Source: Gallionellales bacterium RIFCSPLOWO2_02_FULL_57_47
Lineage (GTDB): Bacteria; Pseudomonadota; Gammaproteobacteria; Burkholderiales; Gallionellaceae
Reading direction: 5' to 3'
Assembly (NCBI GenBank): GCA_001801175.1
Contig: MGWZ01000056.1
Span: 1 to 37,344 of the forward strand
DNA: 37,344 nt
Every line of letters starts with the position of its first letter. The first letter of the stretch is position 1. Shown in pieces: positions 1 to 9,726 of the stretch. Below the pieces are notes generated by a model that was not told the origin of the DNA, did no database searches, and saw only the letters and a program-made list of their open reading frames with translations. The position numbers were made by a program, and so were the translations under genes.

Positions 1-87
1 GAGAAGAACATCGGAAAGCCGTATGCGGGAGAACCGCACGTACGGTTTGATGAGGGAGGGCAGGCGAGAGCCTGCTCTCTACTCTAC
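1..87 (+). ncRNA. 3' end of a group II intron (domains V and VI); intron truncated by window start
   Basis: Domain V-like hairpin 'AAAGCCGTATGCGG-GAGA-ACCGCACGTACGGTTT' with AGC triad and CG bulge, followed by a DVI-like hairpin 'GGGCAGGC-GAGA-GCCTGCT' and terminal 'CTACTCTAC'. Confidence 0.85.
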
Positions 88-102
88 CTGCAGGTGCAAA
101 AA

Positions 103-759
103 ATGAAAAGTGAATTTTGGCTGGAGCGCTGGGAGCGGGAAGAGATCGGTTTTCACCAGAACGAGATCAATCCTTATTTGTGTCAATACTGGCAGGATTT
201 GCATCCTGCCCACAAAGGCGAGGTATTCGTGCCGCTGTGCGGCAAAAGCCGCGACATGCTATGGCTGCGCAAGCAGGGACACCGGGTGCTGGGCGTCGAA
301 CTGAGCGCCATCGCGGTGCAGGCGTTTTTCAGGGAAAACTGTTTGGCCCCGCAGCGCGTCACCGCCGGAAAATTCGACTGCTATGAAGCGGATGGCATCC
401 GTATTCTGTGCAGCGATTTTTTCGATCTGGGCAAAGATGATCTGGCGCAGGCAAGCTCGGTGTACGACCGGGCTTCGCTGATCGCGCTGCCGCCTGAAAT
501 GCGCGAACGCTATGCCCGACACCTGGTGAGCATCCTGCCGGCGAAAACGCAAATCCTGCTCATCACCTTCGACTATCCCCAGCCGGAAATGCCGGGACCG
601 CCATTTGCGGTCTCTGCGGGCGAGGTGGAGGCACTCTATCTCGGGCGCGCCGAGGTACGCCTGCTGGCGCAACTGGACGTGTTGCCGCAAAATCCGCGCT
701 TCCGGGAACGCGGCCTGAGCAGGTTGCAGGAAAACGTCTTTCTGCTGGCACTGCACTGA
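103..759 (+). CDS. tpm: thiopurine S-methyltransferase
   Basis: Protein MKSEFWLERWEREEIGFHQNEINPYL...VFVPLCGKSRDMLWLRKQGHRVLGVELS is characteristic of bacterial TPMT. ATG at 103; the ORF track starts at a GTG at 94. Confidence 0.93.
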   Translation: MKSEFWLERWEREEIGFHQNEINPYLCQYWQDLHPAHKGEVFVPLCGKSRDMLWLRKQGHRVLGVELSAIAVQAFFRENCLAPQRVTAGKFDCYEADGIRILCSDFFDLGKDDLAQASSVYDRASLIALPPEMRERYARHLVSILPAKTQILLITFDYPQPEMPGPPFAVSAGEVEALYLGRAEVRLLAQLDVLPQNPRFRERGLSRLQENVFLLALH

Positions 760-810
760 CGCAGAGCGTCAAAACCTCGTTCCCGAGCGGAGCATGGGAA
801 CGCCAGGAAA

Positions 811-993
811 TCAGTCCTTGTGTTTTTCGCTCTCTGCTTTTTGCCTTGAAACCTCGGCTCCCAACTCGTTCTGTGCATTTTCAGCACGGCTTCTCTGCCC
901 AGCGGCATCGTTTGTTTCGGCGGGCGCGCTTCCGCAGGCTGTCATGCTTGTCGCAACAGCGGCAGACAACAGCAGATAAACAACTCTATTCAT
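811..993 (-). CDS. small putative lipoprotein
   Basis: MNRVVYLLLSAAVATSMTACGSAPAE: signal peptide with lipobox-like TAC, short charged tail. Confidence 0.55.
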   Translation of the reverse strand: MNRVVYLLLSAAVATSMTACGSAPAETNDAAGQRSRAENAQNELGAEVSRQKAESEKHKD

Positions 994-1128
994 GATCGTC
1001 ACTCCTGAGTTAATAGTGGAAACAAACAAGGTGCAACAAGTCTGGCCCAATCGCAAATTATCTTGGGCGAGCCCGGATGGAATGAATTGGAATCCGGGGC
1101 AGCCTTCGGCACATACACCTGCACTTCC

Positions 1129-2418
1129 CTAGGGCATGGACGGCGGATTATTGTCGTCCGCGACTATTGTTTTGTCGATGCTGTAATAACGCTTGCGATT
1201 GGTATTGACTGTGGGCAGATATTTTCTGGTTTCTTCATAAGGAAGTTTTTCACGCAGCGTCTGAAATACCTGCGCCGGACTCAGGCTGTTGATTCGTTGA
1301 AAGCCTTGCTCAAAACGCTGCTTGCCTTTGGCGTCGGTAAAGGCGCGCATCACGTTGCTCGGCCCGGTGTTGTAGGCAGAAATGACGCAGTAATCGCGCG
1401 ATGCCCGGTCACCCACTTTATCCAGTTGGTCGTAGGTGAGGACGCTCAGATAAGCGGCGCCAAGTTCGATGTTGTTTTCCGGATCGAGCAAGTAGCTTGT
1501 AGAAGGCGCAATGTCCTGGTTTTTTGCGCGGCGGTATGCTTCTCGCCCGCCGCTGGTGGGAACCAGTTGCATCAGCCCGTAGGCAGGAGCTCCGCTGACC
1601 GCATGCGGGTTGAAGCTGCTTTCGCTTTTGATGACGCCGAGCACCAGGCTGGGGCTGACGTTGTACTGCCTGGCATACTTGCGCACCGACTGGAGATATT
1701 TTTGCGCCTTTTTATCCTCGAAGTTCGCAATCATCGCGAAGGTGACGAAGCGTACTGATTTTTCGCCGTTTTCGGTTTGAATCCTGCGCGTCCTGGCGGC
1801 CGGCAATAATTTGTCGGCGAAACTGGCGGCAGAAGCAGGCGTGGCGATTTCTTTCCCGCCATCATCCAGAACCAGGCCCAGCAGGAACGGGCTGCTCTTG
1901 CTGTCCGTTTTGACGGCGCTGTCGGAAAACACATCGACCGAAGCGGGATCTTCCGGCGTGAGCAGCGTGGAGATGATGGCGTTTTTCAGGCTGGCTGCGG
2001 CGTTCTCTTCCAGAGTTTCAACGATGATCTCGCCTTGCTCAAAATTCACGATAGCGCGGCTTTTGTATTGACGGGTATATTTGACGTAGGTCTTGCTCTC
2101 CGGCAAGCGCATTTCCCCTTTGCCCCATTTCTTTTTCACGTTGCCGGATAAGGCTGCCCTCAGTTTTTCATAGTCGCGCTTTGCCTCGCGCAGGTCACGA
2201 ACCAGCTGGACAGGGTCGTCTTTCCACACTTCGCGTTTGTGTTCAAGCATGGACTTTGCCGTGGCTTTGGCGTCTTTGCTGGAGGCGATCTTGGCAAGGT
2301 TTTTGCCGCTGCTGCTGTTCGCAACATTCAACAGGCTATCCAGCTTTGCTTCTCCCTGCGAAGTGCAGGAAGCAAGCAGCAACAGAACCGGAGCAGCAAT
2401 TAATATTTTTATAATCAT
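1129..2418 (-). CDS. mltC: membrane-bound lytic murein transglycosylase, MltC-like
   Basis: Lipoprotein signal (LLLLASCTS), DUF3393-like N-terminal half and SLT motif 'SPSLVLGVIKSESSFNPHAVSGAPAYGLMQLVP'. Confidence 0.85.
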   Translation of the reverse strand: MIIKILIAAPVLLLLASCTSQGEAKLDSLLNVANSSSGKNLAKIASSKDAKATAKSMLEHKREVWKDDPVQLVRDLREAKRDYEKLRAALSGNVKKKWGKGEMRLPESKTYVKYTRQYKSRAIVNFEQGEIIVETLEENAAASLKNAIISTLLTPEDPASVDVFSDSAVKTDSKSSPFLLGLVLDDGGKEIATPASAASFADKLLPAARTRRIQTENGEKSVRFVTFAMIANFEDKKAQKYLQSVRKYARQYNVSPSLVLGVIKSESSFNPHAVSGAPAYGLMQLVPTSGGREAYRRAKNQDIAPSTSYLLDPENNIELGAAYLSVLTYDQLDKVGDRASRDYCVISAYNTGPSNVMRAFTDAKGKQRFEQGFQRINSLSPAQVFQTLREKLPYEETRKYLPTVNTNRKRYYSIDKTIVADDNNPPSMP

Positions 2419-2487
2419 GGCATACCTCGTGAATTCATAACATTCTACAAACCGACAAAGCAAAGCTGCATGTTATCCGCGCAAGGA

Positions 2488-5265
2488 TTATCCGCTGTTG
2501 CGCAGCCCGGTGGCAATGCCGTTGATGGTGAGGTGTATCGCACGTTTTACGAGCACATCGTTGTCACCGGCACGATGGCGTTCCAGCAGTGCGACTTGCA
2601 GGTGGTTGAGGGGGTCGATGTACGTGGTGCGTGTCAGCAGGCTGCGCGCAAACGCCGGGTTGTCTTGCAGCAGCGTGGTGTTGCCGGTAACGGCGAACAG
2701 CATTGCCACGGTGCTTTCCCATTCGCAGTTGATCGAGCCGAATATCCGTTCGCGCAGTGGAACGTCTTTCACCAGCCCGGCGTAACGCGAAGCGATGCCC
2801 ATATCGGTCTTGGACAGCACCATGTCCATGTTGGACATCAGCCCGCGGAAAAACGCCCAGTTTTTATACATCGCCTGCAACTGCGCTAAACCGGTATCGC
2901 CCTCGCGCTCCACAAATTGCTTGACCGCGCTGCCGAAACCGAACCAGCCCGGCAACAGCGTGCGGTTCAGGCTCCAGCTGAACACCCACGGGATGGCGCG
3001 CAAATCCTCGATGCGCTCCGATGCCGTGCGTGCCGAAGGGCGGCTGCCGATGTTGAGTTCGGCAATTTCGCGAATCGGCGTGGTCGTGAAAAAATATTCG
3101 GTGAAGCCGGGCGTTTCATACACCAGTTTGCGGTAGGCGGCAAAAGCATCACGGCTCAATGCCTCCATGATGCGGTGATATTCCGGCATCGTGCTGTCCG
3201 CGCCGTGGTGATGCAGCAGCGTGGCTTCCATGGTCGCGGCGATCAGCGTCTCCAGATTGCGCCGTCCGATTTCCGGGTTCGAATATTTGCTGGCAATCAC
3301 TTCGCCTTGCTCGGTGATGCGTATCTGCCCGTTCACGCTGCCCGGCGGCTGCGCCAGAATCGCGTCGTAGCTGGGGCCGCCGCCGCGCCCGACGGTGCCG
3401 CCACGCCCGTGGAACAGGCGCAACTCGATGCCGTGTCTGGTGAACACTTTTGCCAGTTCTACCTCGGCTTTGTACAGCTCCCAGTTTGAGGTGAGGTAGC
3501 CCCCGTCCTTGTTGCTGTCGGAATAGCCAAGCATCACTTCCTGCATATTGCCGCGGCTTGCCAGCAACTTGCGGTAGTAGGCCAGCGAAAATAGTTCGTC
3601 CATGATGGTCGCGCAGCCGCGCAGGTCTTCGATGGTTTCGAACAACGGAATGATGTTGATATGCAACACCGGATTCTCGCCGCCTTCCAGCAGTCCCACC
3701 TGTTGCAACATCAGGGCGAGCTCCAGCATATCGCTCACCGCATCGGTCTTGGAGATGATGTGGTTGGGCAGCGCGTCGCGGCCGAAGCGTTGATGGATTT
3801 GTGCGGCGGCCTGCATGATGCGCAACTCGCTTTGCGAGACCGTCGTATATTGCCCGATGTCGGAAAGCAGCGGTTTGCCGGCCTGCAATGCGGCCAGCAA
3901 TACCTCGCGGCGCGCGGACTCATCCAGGTCTTTGTAGTTGGCCTTGCCGGAGTTGTGCGAGAACAGCTCGCTGACAGTCTGCTCGTGAATCGCGCTGTGC
4001 TGGCGCATGTCCAGCGGCGCGAGATGAAAACCAAACACCTCTGCGGCGCGGCGCAGGTTGGCGAGCCGGCCGCGTGCCAGGTACACCGCACCGTGCTTGA
4101 ACAACGAGTCGATCATGACATCCAGATCGGCAATAAATTCCTGCGGGGTAACATAGGGCCGTGCATCCCTGCCAAGCGGCGGCAGATGCACAATCTCGTG
4201 GCCGAGCAGTTTTGCGGTGGCTGACAAACGCGAATAAACCAGGTTCAGTACGCGGCGGTAGGGCTCATCTTCGCGTGCCGCTTCCTTGTCGGGGGAAACC
4301 TCGGCAAGCTTGCGCAATTCGTCGCTGACCTCGACCAGGCGATCAGTCAGGCTCAGGCGCCTGCCGAGGATATGCGTCTCGTTGAGGTAATGCTCGAATG
4401 CCAGTGCGGAATGCTGTTGTACCGCATCCAGCATCACATCGCAGGTAACGTAAGGATTGCCGTCGCGGTCGCCGCCGATCCAGCTGCCCACGCGCAACAG
4501 CTGCGGAATATGAATATCCTTGTCGAAGCGCGCCTCCAGTTGTTTTTCCAGGCTGGCGTAAATCTTCGGGATTTCATTGAGGAAGGTGTAGCGGTAATAC
4601 TCCAGGCCATTCTTGATTTCGTCGCGCACGGTCAGCTTGGAGGTGCGCAGCATGCGCGTCTGCCACAGCACCAGCACGAAGCGATGCAGCGCTTCCTCGT
4701 TCTCGGCGAGCTCCTCTGGCGTCATGTCCACGCGGTCGCGTTCGGAGAGCAAACGCGAAATAACCAGCTGGCAATCGAGAATACTCTTGCGCTGCACTTC
4801 GGTAGGATGGGCGGTCAACACCGGTGAGATCAGCGCGCTGTCCAGAAAGGTTTGCAGCGTTTCCCTGCTGATATGCTTTTCTTCGATGCGTTCCAGCGCC
4901 AGCAGCAGACTGCCGTCTTTCGGCGCGCTTCCCGCCTTGAGATCCGCGCGATGACGGCGGTTGTGATGCAGATCTTCGGCGATATTGGACAGCTGCGAAA
5001 AATAGCTGAAGGCGCGCACCACCGCCAGCGTTTCGCCGGGTGTCAGCGCGTCCAGCGTTTGTTCGAGTTGCACGCGGTCGCGGTCGTCCTGCGACTTGCG
5101 GAAACGAACCGCGGCACGGCGCACATTCTCGATCAGCACATAAGATTCTTCGCCTTCCTGCTCGCGCAGCGTCTCGCCAAATATGCGTCCAAGCAGGCGC
5201 ACATCTTCGCGCAGCGGCAAATCCTTGCTGGAAATATCGGCGGGGGTGACAATCAGATTCTTCAT
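2488..5265 (-). CDS. ppc: phosphoenolpyruvate carboxylase
   Basis: 925 aa; motifs VLTAHPTEVQRKSI, GSWIGGDRDGNPYVT, LFHGRGGTVGRGGGP, GYSDSNKDGGYLTSNW. Confidence 0.98.
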   Translation of the reverse strand: MKNLIVTPADISSKDLPLREDVRLLGRIFGETLREQEGEESYVLIENVRRAAVRFRKSQDDRDRVQLEQTLDALTPGETLAVVRAFSYFSQLSNIAEDLHHNRRHRADLKAGSAPKDGSLLLALERIEEKHISRETLQTFLDSALISPVLTAHPTEVQRKSILDCQLVISRLLSERDRVDMTPEELAENEEALHRFVLVLWQTRMLRTSKLTVRDEIKNGLEYYRYTFLNEIPKIYASLEKQLEARFDKDIHIPQLLRVGSWIGGDRDGNPYVTCDVMLDAVQQHSALAFEHYLNETHILGRRLSLTDRLVEVSDELRKLAEVSPDKEAAREDEPYRRVLNLVYSRLSATAKLLGHEIVHLPPLGRDARPYVTPQEFIADLDVMIDSLFKHGAVYLARGRLANLRRAAEVFGFHLAPLDMRQHSAIHEQTVSELFSHNSGKANYKDLDESARREVLLAALQAGKPLLSDIGQYTTVSQSELRIMQAAAQIHQRFGRDALPNHIISKTDAVSDMLELALMLQQVGLLEGGENPVLHINIIPLFETIEDLRGCATIMDELFSLAYYRKLLASRGNMQEVMLGYSDSNKDGGYLTSNWELYKAEVELAKVFTRHGIELRLFHGRGGTVGRGGGPSYDAILAQPPGSVNGQIRITEQGEVIASKYSNPEIGRRNLETLIAATMEATLLHHHGADSTMPEYHRIMEALSRDAFAAYRKLVYETPGFTEYFFTTTPIREIAELNIGSRPSARTASERIEDLRAIPWVFSWSLNRTLLPGWFGFGSAVKQFVEREGDTGLAQLQAMYKNWAFFRGLMSNMDMVLSKTDMGIASRYAGLVKDVPLRERIFGSINCEWESTVAMLFAVTGNTTLLQDNPAFARSLLTRTTYIDPLNHLQVALLERHRAGDNDVLVKRAIHLTINGIATGLRNSG

Positions 5266-5339
5266 ATTACATGCGGAAAAGCGCGACGCTCCTCATGTTA
5301 GAATACGCCGTATATGGTCAATAAAATTCAGGAAATACG

Positions 5340-6305
5340 ATGAACCAAGCACCTTCAGCATCACCGTTGTCTGCGCCAGCCTCCCCTTCTCGTTTAGTGA
5401 TCGCTTCGCGTGAAAGCGCGCTGGCCATGTGGCAAGCCGAGCACATCCGGGACAGGCTGCGCGCATTATATCCGCAAACCGAAGTCAGCATCCTGGGCAT
5501 GACCACGCAAGGCGACCAGATTCTCGATGTGACGCTGTCTAAAATCGGCGGCAAAGGCTTGTTCGTAAAGGAGCTGGAAACCGCACTGGAAGACGGGCGC
5601 GCGGACCTCGCCGTACACTCGCTGAAAGATGTGCCGATGCACTTGCCGGAAGGATTTGTGCTGGCCGCCATCGGCGAGCGCGAAGATCCGCACGATGCAT
5701 TTGTCTCAAGCCGATATGAAAATCTGGCCGCATTGCCGCCCGGCAGTGTGGTGGGCACGTCCAGTCTGCGCCGCGAGAGCCAGCTGCGCGCACGCTTTCC
5801 GCATTTGAAGATCGAGCCGTTGCGCGGCAACGTGCAAACCCGTTTGCGCAAACTGGACGAGGGGCAATATGCCGCCATCATCCTTGCCGCTGCCGGACTG
5901 AAACGGCTGGGTCTGGGTAATCGCATCCGCGCACTGATTACCAGCGAAGACAGCCTGCCCGCCGTCGGGCAAGGCGCGCTCGGCATCGAATGCCGCGCCG
6001 ACCGCGCCGATGTAATCGCTTTGCTGCAACCGCTGCATCATCCCGATACCGCCGCCTGCGTGCTGGCTGAACGCGCCATGAGCCGTGCACTGGCGGGCAG
6101 TTGCCAGGTCCCGCTGGGCGGCTTTGCCGAAGTGCGGAACGGCAAGCTGCGCATGCGCGGCTTTGTCGCCAGCCCGGATGGCAAACGCATGGCACATACC
6201 GAGTTGTTCGGTAACATCTCTGACCCGGAAGCGCTGGGCAATCGGGTTGCCGATGCATTGCGTGCGCTGGGCGCAGAAGAAATCCTCGCCTCTCTGAATG
6301 TTTGA
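5340..6305 (+). CDS. hemC: hydroxymethylbilane synthase (porphobilinogen deaminase)
   Basis: [70 protein letters not shown]. Confidence 0.98.
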   Translation: MNQAPSASPLSAPASPSRLVIASRESALAMWQAEHIRDRLRALYPQTEVSILGMTTQGDQILDVTLSKIGGKGLFVKELETALEDGRADLAVHSLKDVPMHLPEGFVLAAIGEREDPHDAFVSSRYENLAALPPGSVVGTSSLRRESQLRARFPHLKIEPLRGNVQTRLRKLDEGQYAAIILAAAGLKRLGLGNRIRALITSEDSLPAVGQGALGIECRADRADVIALLQPLHHPDTAACVLAERAMSRALAGSCQVPLGGFAEVRNGKLRMRGFVASPDGKRMAHTELFGNISDPEALGNRVADALRALGAEEILASLNV

Positions 6306-7207
6306 GCAGACGCAAGCCGGGAATGCCTGAAAAACCGCTTGCCGGCTTGAAAATCCTGGTCACACGACCGCGTGACCAGGCGGTGCTGCTTGCGCAGCGA
6401 ATTGAGCAGGCGGGTGGTATTCCGCTGCGGTTTCCGTTGCTGGAAATTGCGCCGGTGCAGGATGCCGGAACGCTGCACGAACAGGTGTCCCGCCTCGCGC
6501 AATTCAATCTAGCCGTTTTCGTCAGCCCGAATGCGGTGAAGTACGGCATCGCGGCGATACGTGCTGAGGGTGATATTCCATGTCCGCCCCAAAATATTGT
6601 GATAGAACCATCCGACAGGGGAAGGGCGGACGGGCGGCAGCTCCCGCAATCGGCTGGCTTCGCCGGTAACGTGTCGCTACCGCCTGCCTTGCGTATTGCC
6701 ACGGTCGGACAGGGCAGTGCGAAAGTGTTGCACCAATTGGGTATCGCCAATGTTATCGCGCCGACCGAACGTTTCGACAGCGAAGGACTGCTGGCACTGC
6801 CTGAAATGCAGAATATTGCCGGATGGCGCGTGATCATTTTTCGCGGTGATGGCGGACGCGAGTTTCTGGGCGATGCGCTCAAGGCTCGCGGTGCAGCGGT
6901 GGAATATGCCGTCTGCTACCAGCGCAGCAAGCCGCAGTGGGACGCAAGAGCATTGCTGGAAGCCGCGCCGGATGCGATAACAGTGACGAGCAGCGAGGCG
7001 TTGGTCTATCTGTGGCAAATGCTCGGCGATGCCCAAGGTGACCGCCTGTGCGGCATACCGTTATTCGTGCCGCATAAGCGTATTGCCGAATTGGCGCGCC
7101 AACAAGGCTGGCTTCGGGTGCAATTAACAGATGCAGGTGATGACGGCTTGCTATCGGCTTTGGTAGCATGGGGTTCAGAGGACAGAGGACTGAGGACAGA
7201 TTCTTGA
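6302..7207 (+). CDS. hemD: uroporphyrinogen-III synthase
   Basis: [63 protein letters not shown]; overlaps hemC by 4 nt. Confidence 0.95.
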   Translation: MSRRKPGMPEKPLAGLKILVTRPRDQAVLLAQRIEQAGGIPLRFPLLEIAPVQDAGTLHEQVSRLAQFNLAVFVSPNAVKYGIAAIRAEGDIPCPPQNIVIEPSDRGRADGRQLPQSAGFAGNVSLPPALRIATVGQGSAKVLHQLGIANVIAPTERFDSEGLLALPEMQNIAGWRVIIFRGDGGREFLGDALKARGAAVEYAVCYQRSKPQWDARALLEAAPDAITVTSSEALVYLWQMLGDAQGDRLCGIPLFVPHKRIAELARQQGWLRVQLTDAGDDGLLSALVAWGSEDRGLRTDS

Positions 7208-7295
7208 GTGCCACATGGCGGCACAACCAAAAAAATGTAAATCGCGGCAATGCCGCACAACATTCTGTCCTCTGTCCTCTGTCATCTGTCCTCTG
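7176..7295. repeat. inverted pair of tandem 'CTGTCCT/AGGACAG' repeats flanking the hemD-hemX junction
   Basis: CAGAGGACAGAGGACTGAGGACAGA (7176-7200) and TCTGTCCTCTGTCCTCTGTCATCTGTCCTCTG (7264-7295) are inverted relative to each other. Confidence 0.85.
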
Positions 7296-7313
7296 TTACC
7301 CGAAAGGTATTGA

Positions 7314-8465
7314 ATGAGTGAGCAAACTCCACAACCTGAAAACATTGAGCCGGTAAACATCGAACCGGAAACACCGGCATTGTCCGGCCAGCCGCGCCCG
7401 GCACATAAAACCGGGATGACGGGTGCGTTATCGCACATCAGCATCACACAAATGACTCTGGCAGTGCTGGCGGTGATTTTCCTGTGGCAATGGCAGGCCG
7501 GACATCGCGCCATCAGTGACATGCAGCAGCAACTGGCAAAGAAAATTGCCGAGATGGACGGCGGCAGCAAGGCCAATCAGATTTTGCTGACGCAAAGCCA
7601 GGACCAGGTACGCGAACTCTCCGCCAAAGTGGCAATGCTGGAAACGCGCTATGCCGAGGCGCAGAATCAGCGCGCCGCGCTTGAAGCCTTGTATGCGGAC
7701 ATGTCGGTAAGCCGCGATGAATCCGCACTGGCGGAAGTCGAGCAAATGCTGCTGATCGCCGCGCAGCAATTACAATTGTCGGCCAATGTGAAGGTTGCAA
7801 TGATCGCGATGCAGAGTGCCGATGCGCTTTTGCAGCGCATGAACCGGCCTGCTTTCAATGGACTGCGCAAAACCATCAGCCAGGATATTGACAAGTTGCG
7901 GGCGCTTCCCAGCGTGGATATTGCCGGCGTCAATTATCAACTTGATAATCTGATGGCCTCTGTGGATAAGTTACCGTTGGCCTATCAGCAACGCGCGGCG
8001 CCGCAAGCGGCTGCGCAAACTGCCACTTCAAAAGATGAAACGATTTGGCAAAGGTTGCTGCGCGAAGTCGGGCAGGAGATGATGCAACTGGTGCGCATCG
8101 AAAACACCGGCAAAGCGGAGATTCCGCTGTTGCCGCCCGATCAGGAGTTTTTTCTGCGCGAAAACCTCAAACTGCGTTTGATGTCGGCACGCCTTGCGCT
8201 GATGTCGCATGACGAGGAGAGTTTCAGGCAGGAACTGAAAACCGCGCAGCTATGGACGGCACGCTATTTTGACGGCAAATCGAACGAGGGCATGCGGATG
8301 CTGTCCGGGCTGAAAAAATTGGCCTCCTCCAGCATCCGCATCGAACTGCCGGATATCAGCCCGAGCTTGCAGGCCGTGCGCAACTATCGTTTGACGCGAG
8401 AAATCGAGCCAAAGGCGAGTTTCGAGGCACGTCCAAACGATCCGCGTCCCAGGATGTCGCGATGA
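7314..8465 (+). CDS. hemX: HemX-family protein (uroporphyrinogen-III C-methyltransferase-like membrane protein)
   Basis: Single TM near N-terminus, coiled coil, 'EVEQMLLIAAQQLQLSANVKVAMIAMQSADALLQ'; located between hemD and hemY. Confidence 0.9.
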   Translation: MSEQTPQPENIEPVNIEPETPALSGQPRPAHKTGMTGALSHISITQMTLAVLAVIFLWQWQAGHRAISDMQQQLAKKIAEMDGGSKANQILLTQSQDQVRELSAKVAMLETRYAEAQNQRAALEALYADMSVSRDESALAEVEQMLLIAAQQLQLSANVKVAMIAMQSADALLQRMNRPAFNGLRKTISQDIDKLRALPSVDIAGVNYQLDNLMASVDKLPLAYQQRAAPQAAAQTATSKDETIWQRLLREVGQEMMQLVRIENTGKAEIPLLPPDQEFFLRENLKLRLMSARLALMSHDEESFRQELKTAQLWTARYFDGKSNEGMRMLSGLKKLASSSIRIELPDISPSLQAVRNYRLTREIEPKASFEARPNDPRPRMSR

Positions 8466-9631
8466 AATACCTGTTCTGGATACTGCTGCTATTCGCCGCC
8501 GCAGTCGCGCTGGCCACTTCGTCGCACAACCCGGCCTACGTGTTGCTGGTGTATCCACCCTATCGTGTCGAGCTGTCGCTTACCCTGTTCGTCGCTTTGT
8601 ACATGCTCACTTTTATACTCGGCTATGGTTTGGTGCGGCTGACGCTTGCTGCGATACAGCTGCCGTCGTATGTGAAGAAATATCGTCTGGAACGCGCGCA
8701 GGGCAAATCACGCAAGTTGCTGGACGATGCGCTCGGCGCTTTTTTTGAGGGACGCTATGCTGCGGCGGAAAAGGCCTCTGCGCATGCGATGGAATTGGGC
8801 GACACCTCCGCGCTGCATTCAATTATCGCGGCGCGCGCAGCGCACGAATTACGCGAGTTCGACAAACGCGATGCTTATCTCGCCGATACCGGCGGCAAGT
8901 CTGTGGGCGATACCACGATGCGTCTGATGGCGAAGACCCAGTTCCAGCTCGACCAGAAACAGCCGCAATCTGCGCTCAACTCGCTGAAGGAATTAAGCGA
9001 GTCGGGCATACACAAACATGTTGGCGCGCTTGGCCTGGAATTGAAGGCGCAACAACAGGCGCGCAACTGGGACGCTGTGCTGGATGTGATAATGCAACTG
9101 GAGAAGCGCAACGCCATCGACAAGCTCGCCGTCGATCAACTGCGCCAACAGGCATGGCTGGAGAAGTTGCGCGGACAGGCTCAGGAAATCGCCGCGCTGC
9201 GTGCGCTGTGGAAATCCATTCCTGACGAATTCAAGCAACGCAGCAAGATTGCGGCGGCCGGCGCTCGGGCGTTCGGCCAGCTGGGCGATTGCAGGAGTGC
9301 GCAGCAACTGCTCGCGGATATCCTGAACGCGCAATGGGACAGCGAGTTGGTGGCGTTGTATGGCGACTGCCAATCCGATAATGCGGTTGCACAGATCGAA
9401 CAGGCCGAGAAATGGCTCAACCTGCACCAGCAGGATGCCGGACTGTTGCTTGCGCTCGGGAAATTATGCCTGCATCAAAAACTGTGGGGCAAAGCCCAGA
9501 ACTACCTTGATGCCAGCATCAGCCTGGAACCCAGCCATGCCGCCTTTACCGCTCTGGGCCAGCTCGCCGAAAAGATGGGCAAGCACGAACAGGCGCTTGC
9601 CCATTTCCAGAAGGCAATGCAGTTTCACTAG
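8462..9631 (+). CDS. hemY: heme biosynthesis protein HemY (TPR)
   Basis: Two N-terminal TMs then TPR-like region; 'NPAYVLLVYPPYRVELSLTLFVALYMLTFILGY'; position after hemX. Confidence 0.92.
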   Translation: MKYLFWILLLFAAAVALATSSHNPAYVLLVYPPYRVELSLTLFVALYMLTFILGYGLVRLTLAAIQLPSYVKKYRLERAQGKSRKLLDDALGAFFEGRYAAAEKASAHAMELGDTSALHSIIAARAAHELREFDKRDAYLADTGGKSVGDTTMRLMAKTQFQLDQKQPQSALNSLKELSESGIHKHVGALGLELKAQQQARNWDAVLDVIMQLEKRNAIDKLAVDQLRQQAWLEKLRGQAQEIAALRALWKSIPDEFKQRSKIAAAGARAFGQLGDCRSAQQLLADILNAQWDSELVALYGDCQSDNAVAQIEQAEKWLNLHQQDAGLLLALGKLCLHQKLWGKAQNYLDASISLEPSHAAFTALGQLAEKMGKHEQALAHFQKAMQFH

Positions 9632-9726
9632 GAAGAAAAACAAGGGATAGCATTGTTGCTCCCCCTGCGTGCGTATGTCAGACAAACGCCTGGGCAAGTT
9701 CTGATTTTTCCCCGAACGAAACGGAA

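Noticed and set aside
1063-1758. 231-aa plus-strand ORF opposite mltC
   Set aside because: Fully antisense to a well-supported MltC-like gene; sequence composition looks like the shadow of the real frame.
2917-4827. Several plus-strand ORFs of 100-190 aa opposite ppc
   Set aside because: Antisense shadows of a highly conserved PPC coding sequence in GC-rich DNA.
7264-7295. Short tandem repeats considered as a CRISPR array
   Set aside because: Units are 7-9 nt with no spacers of regular length; no cas genes.
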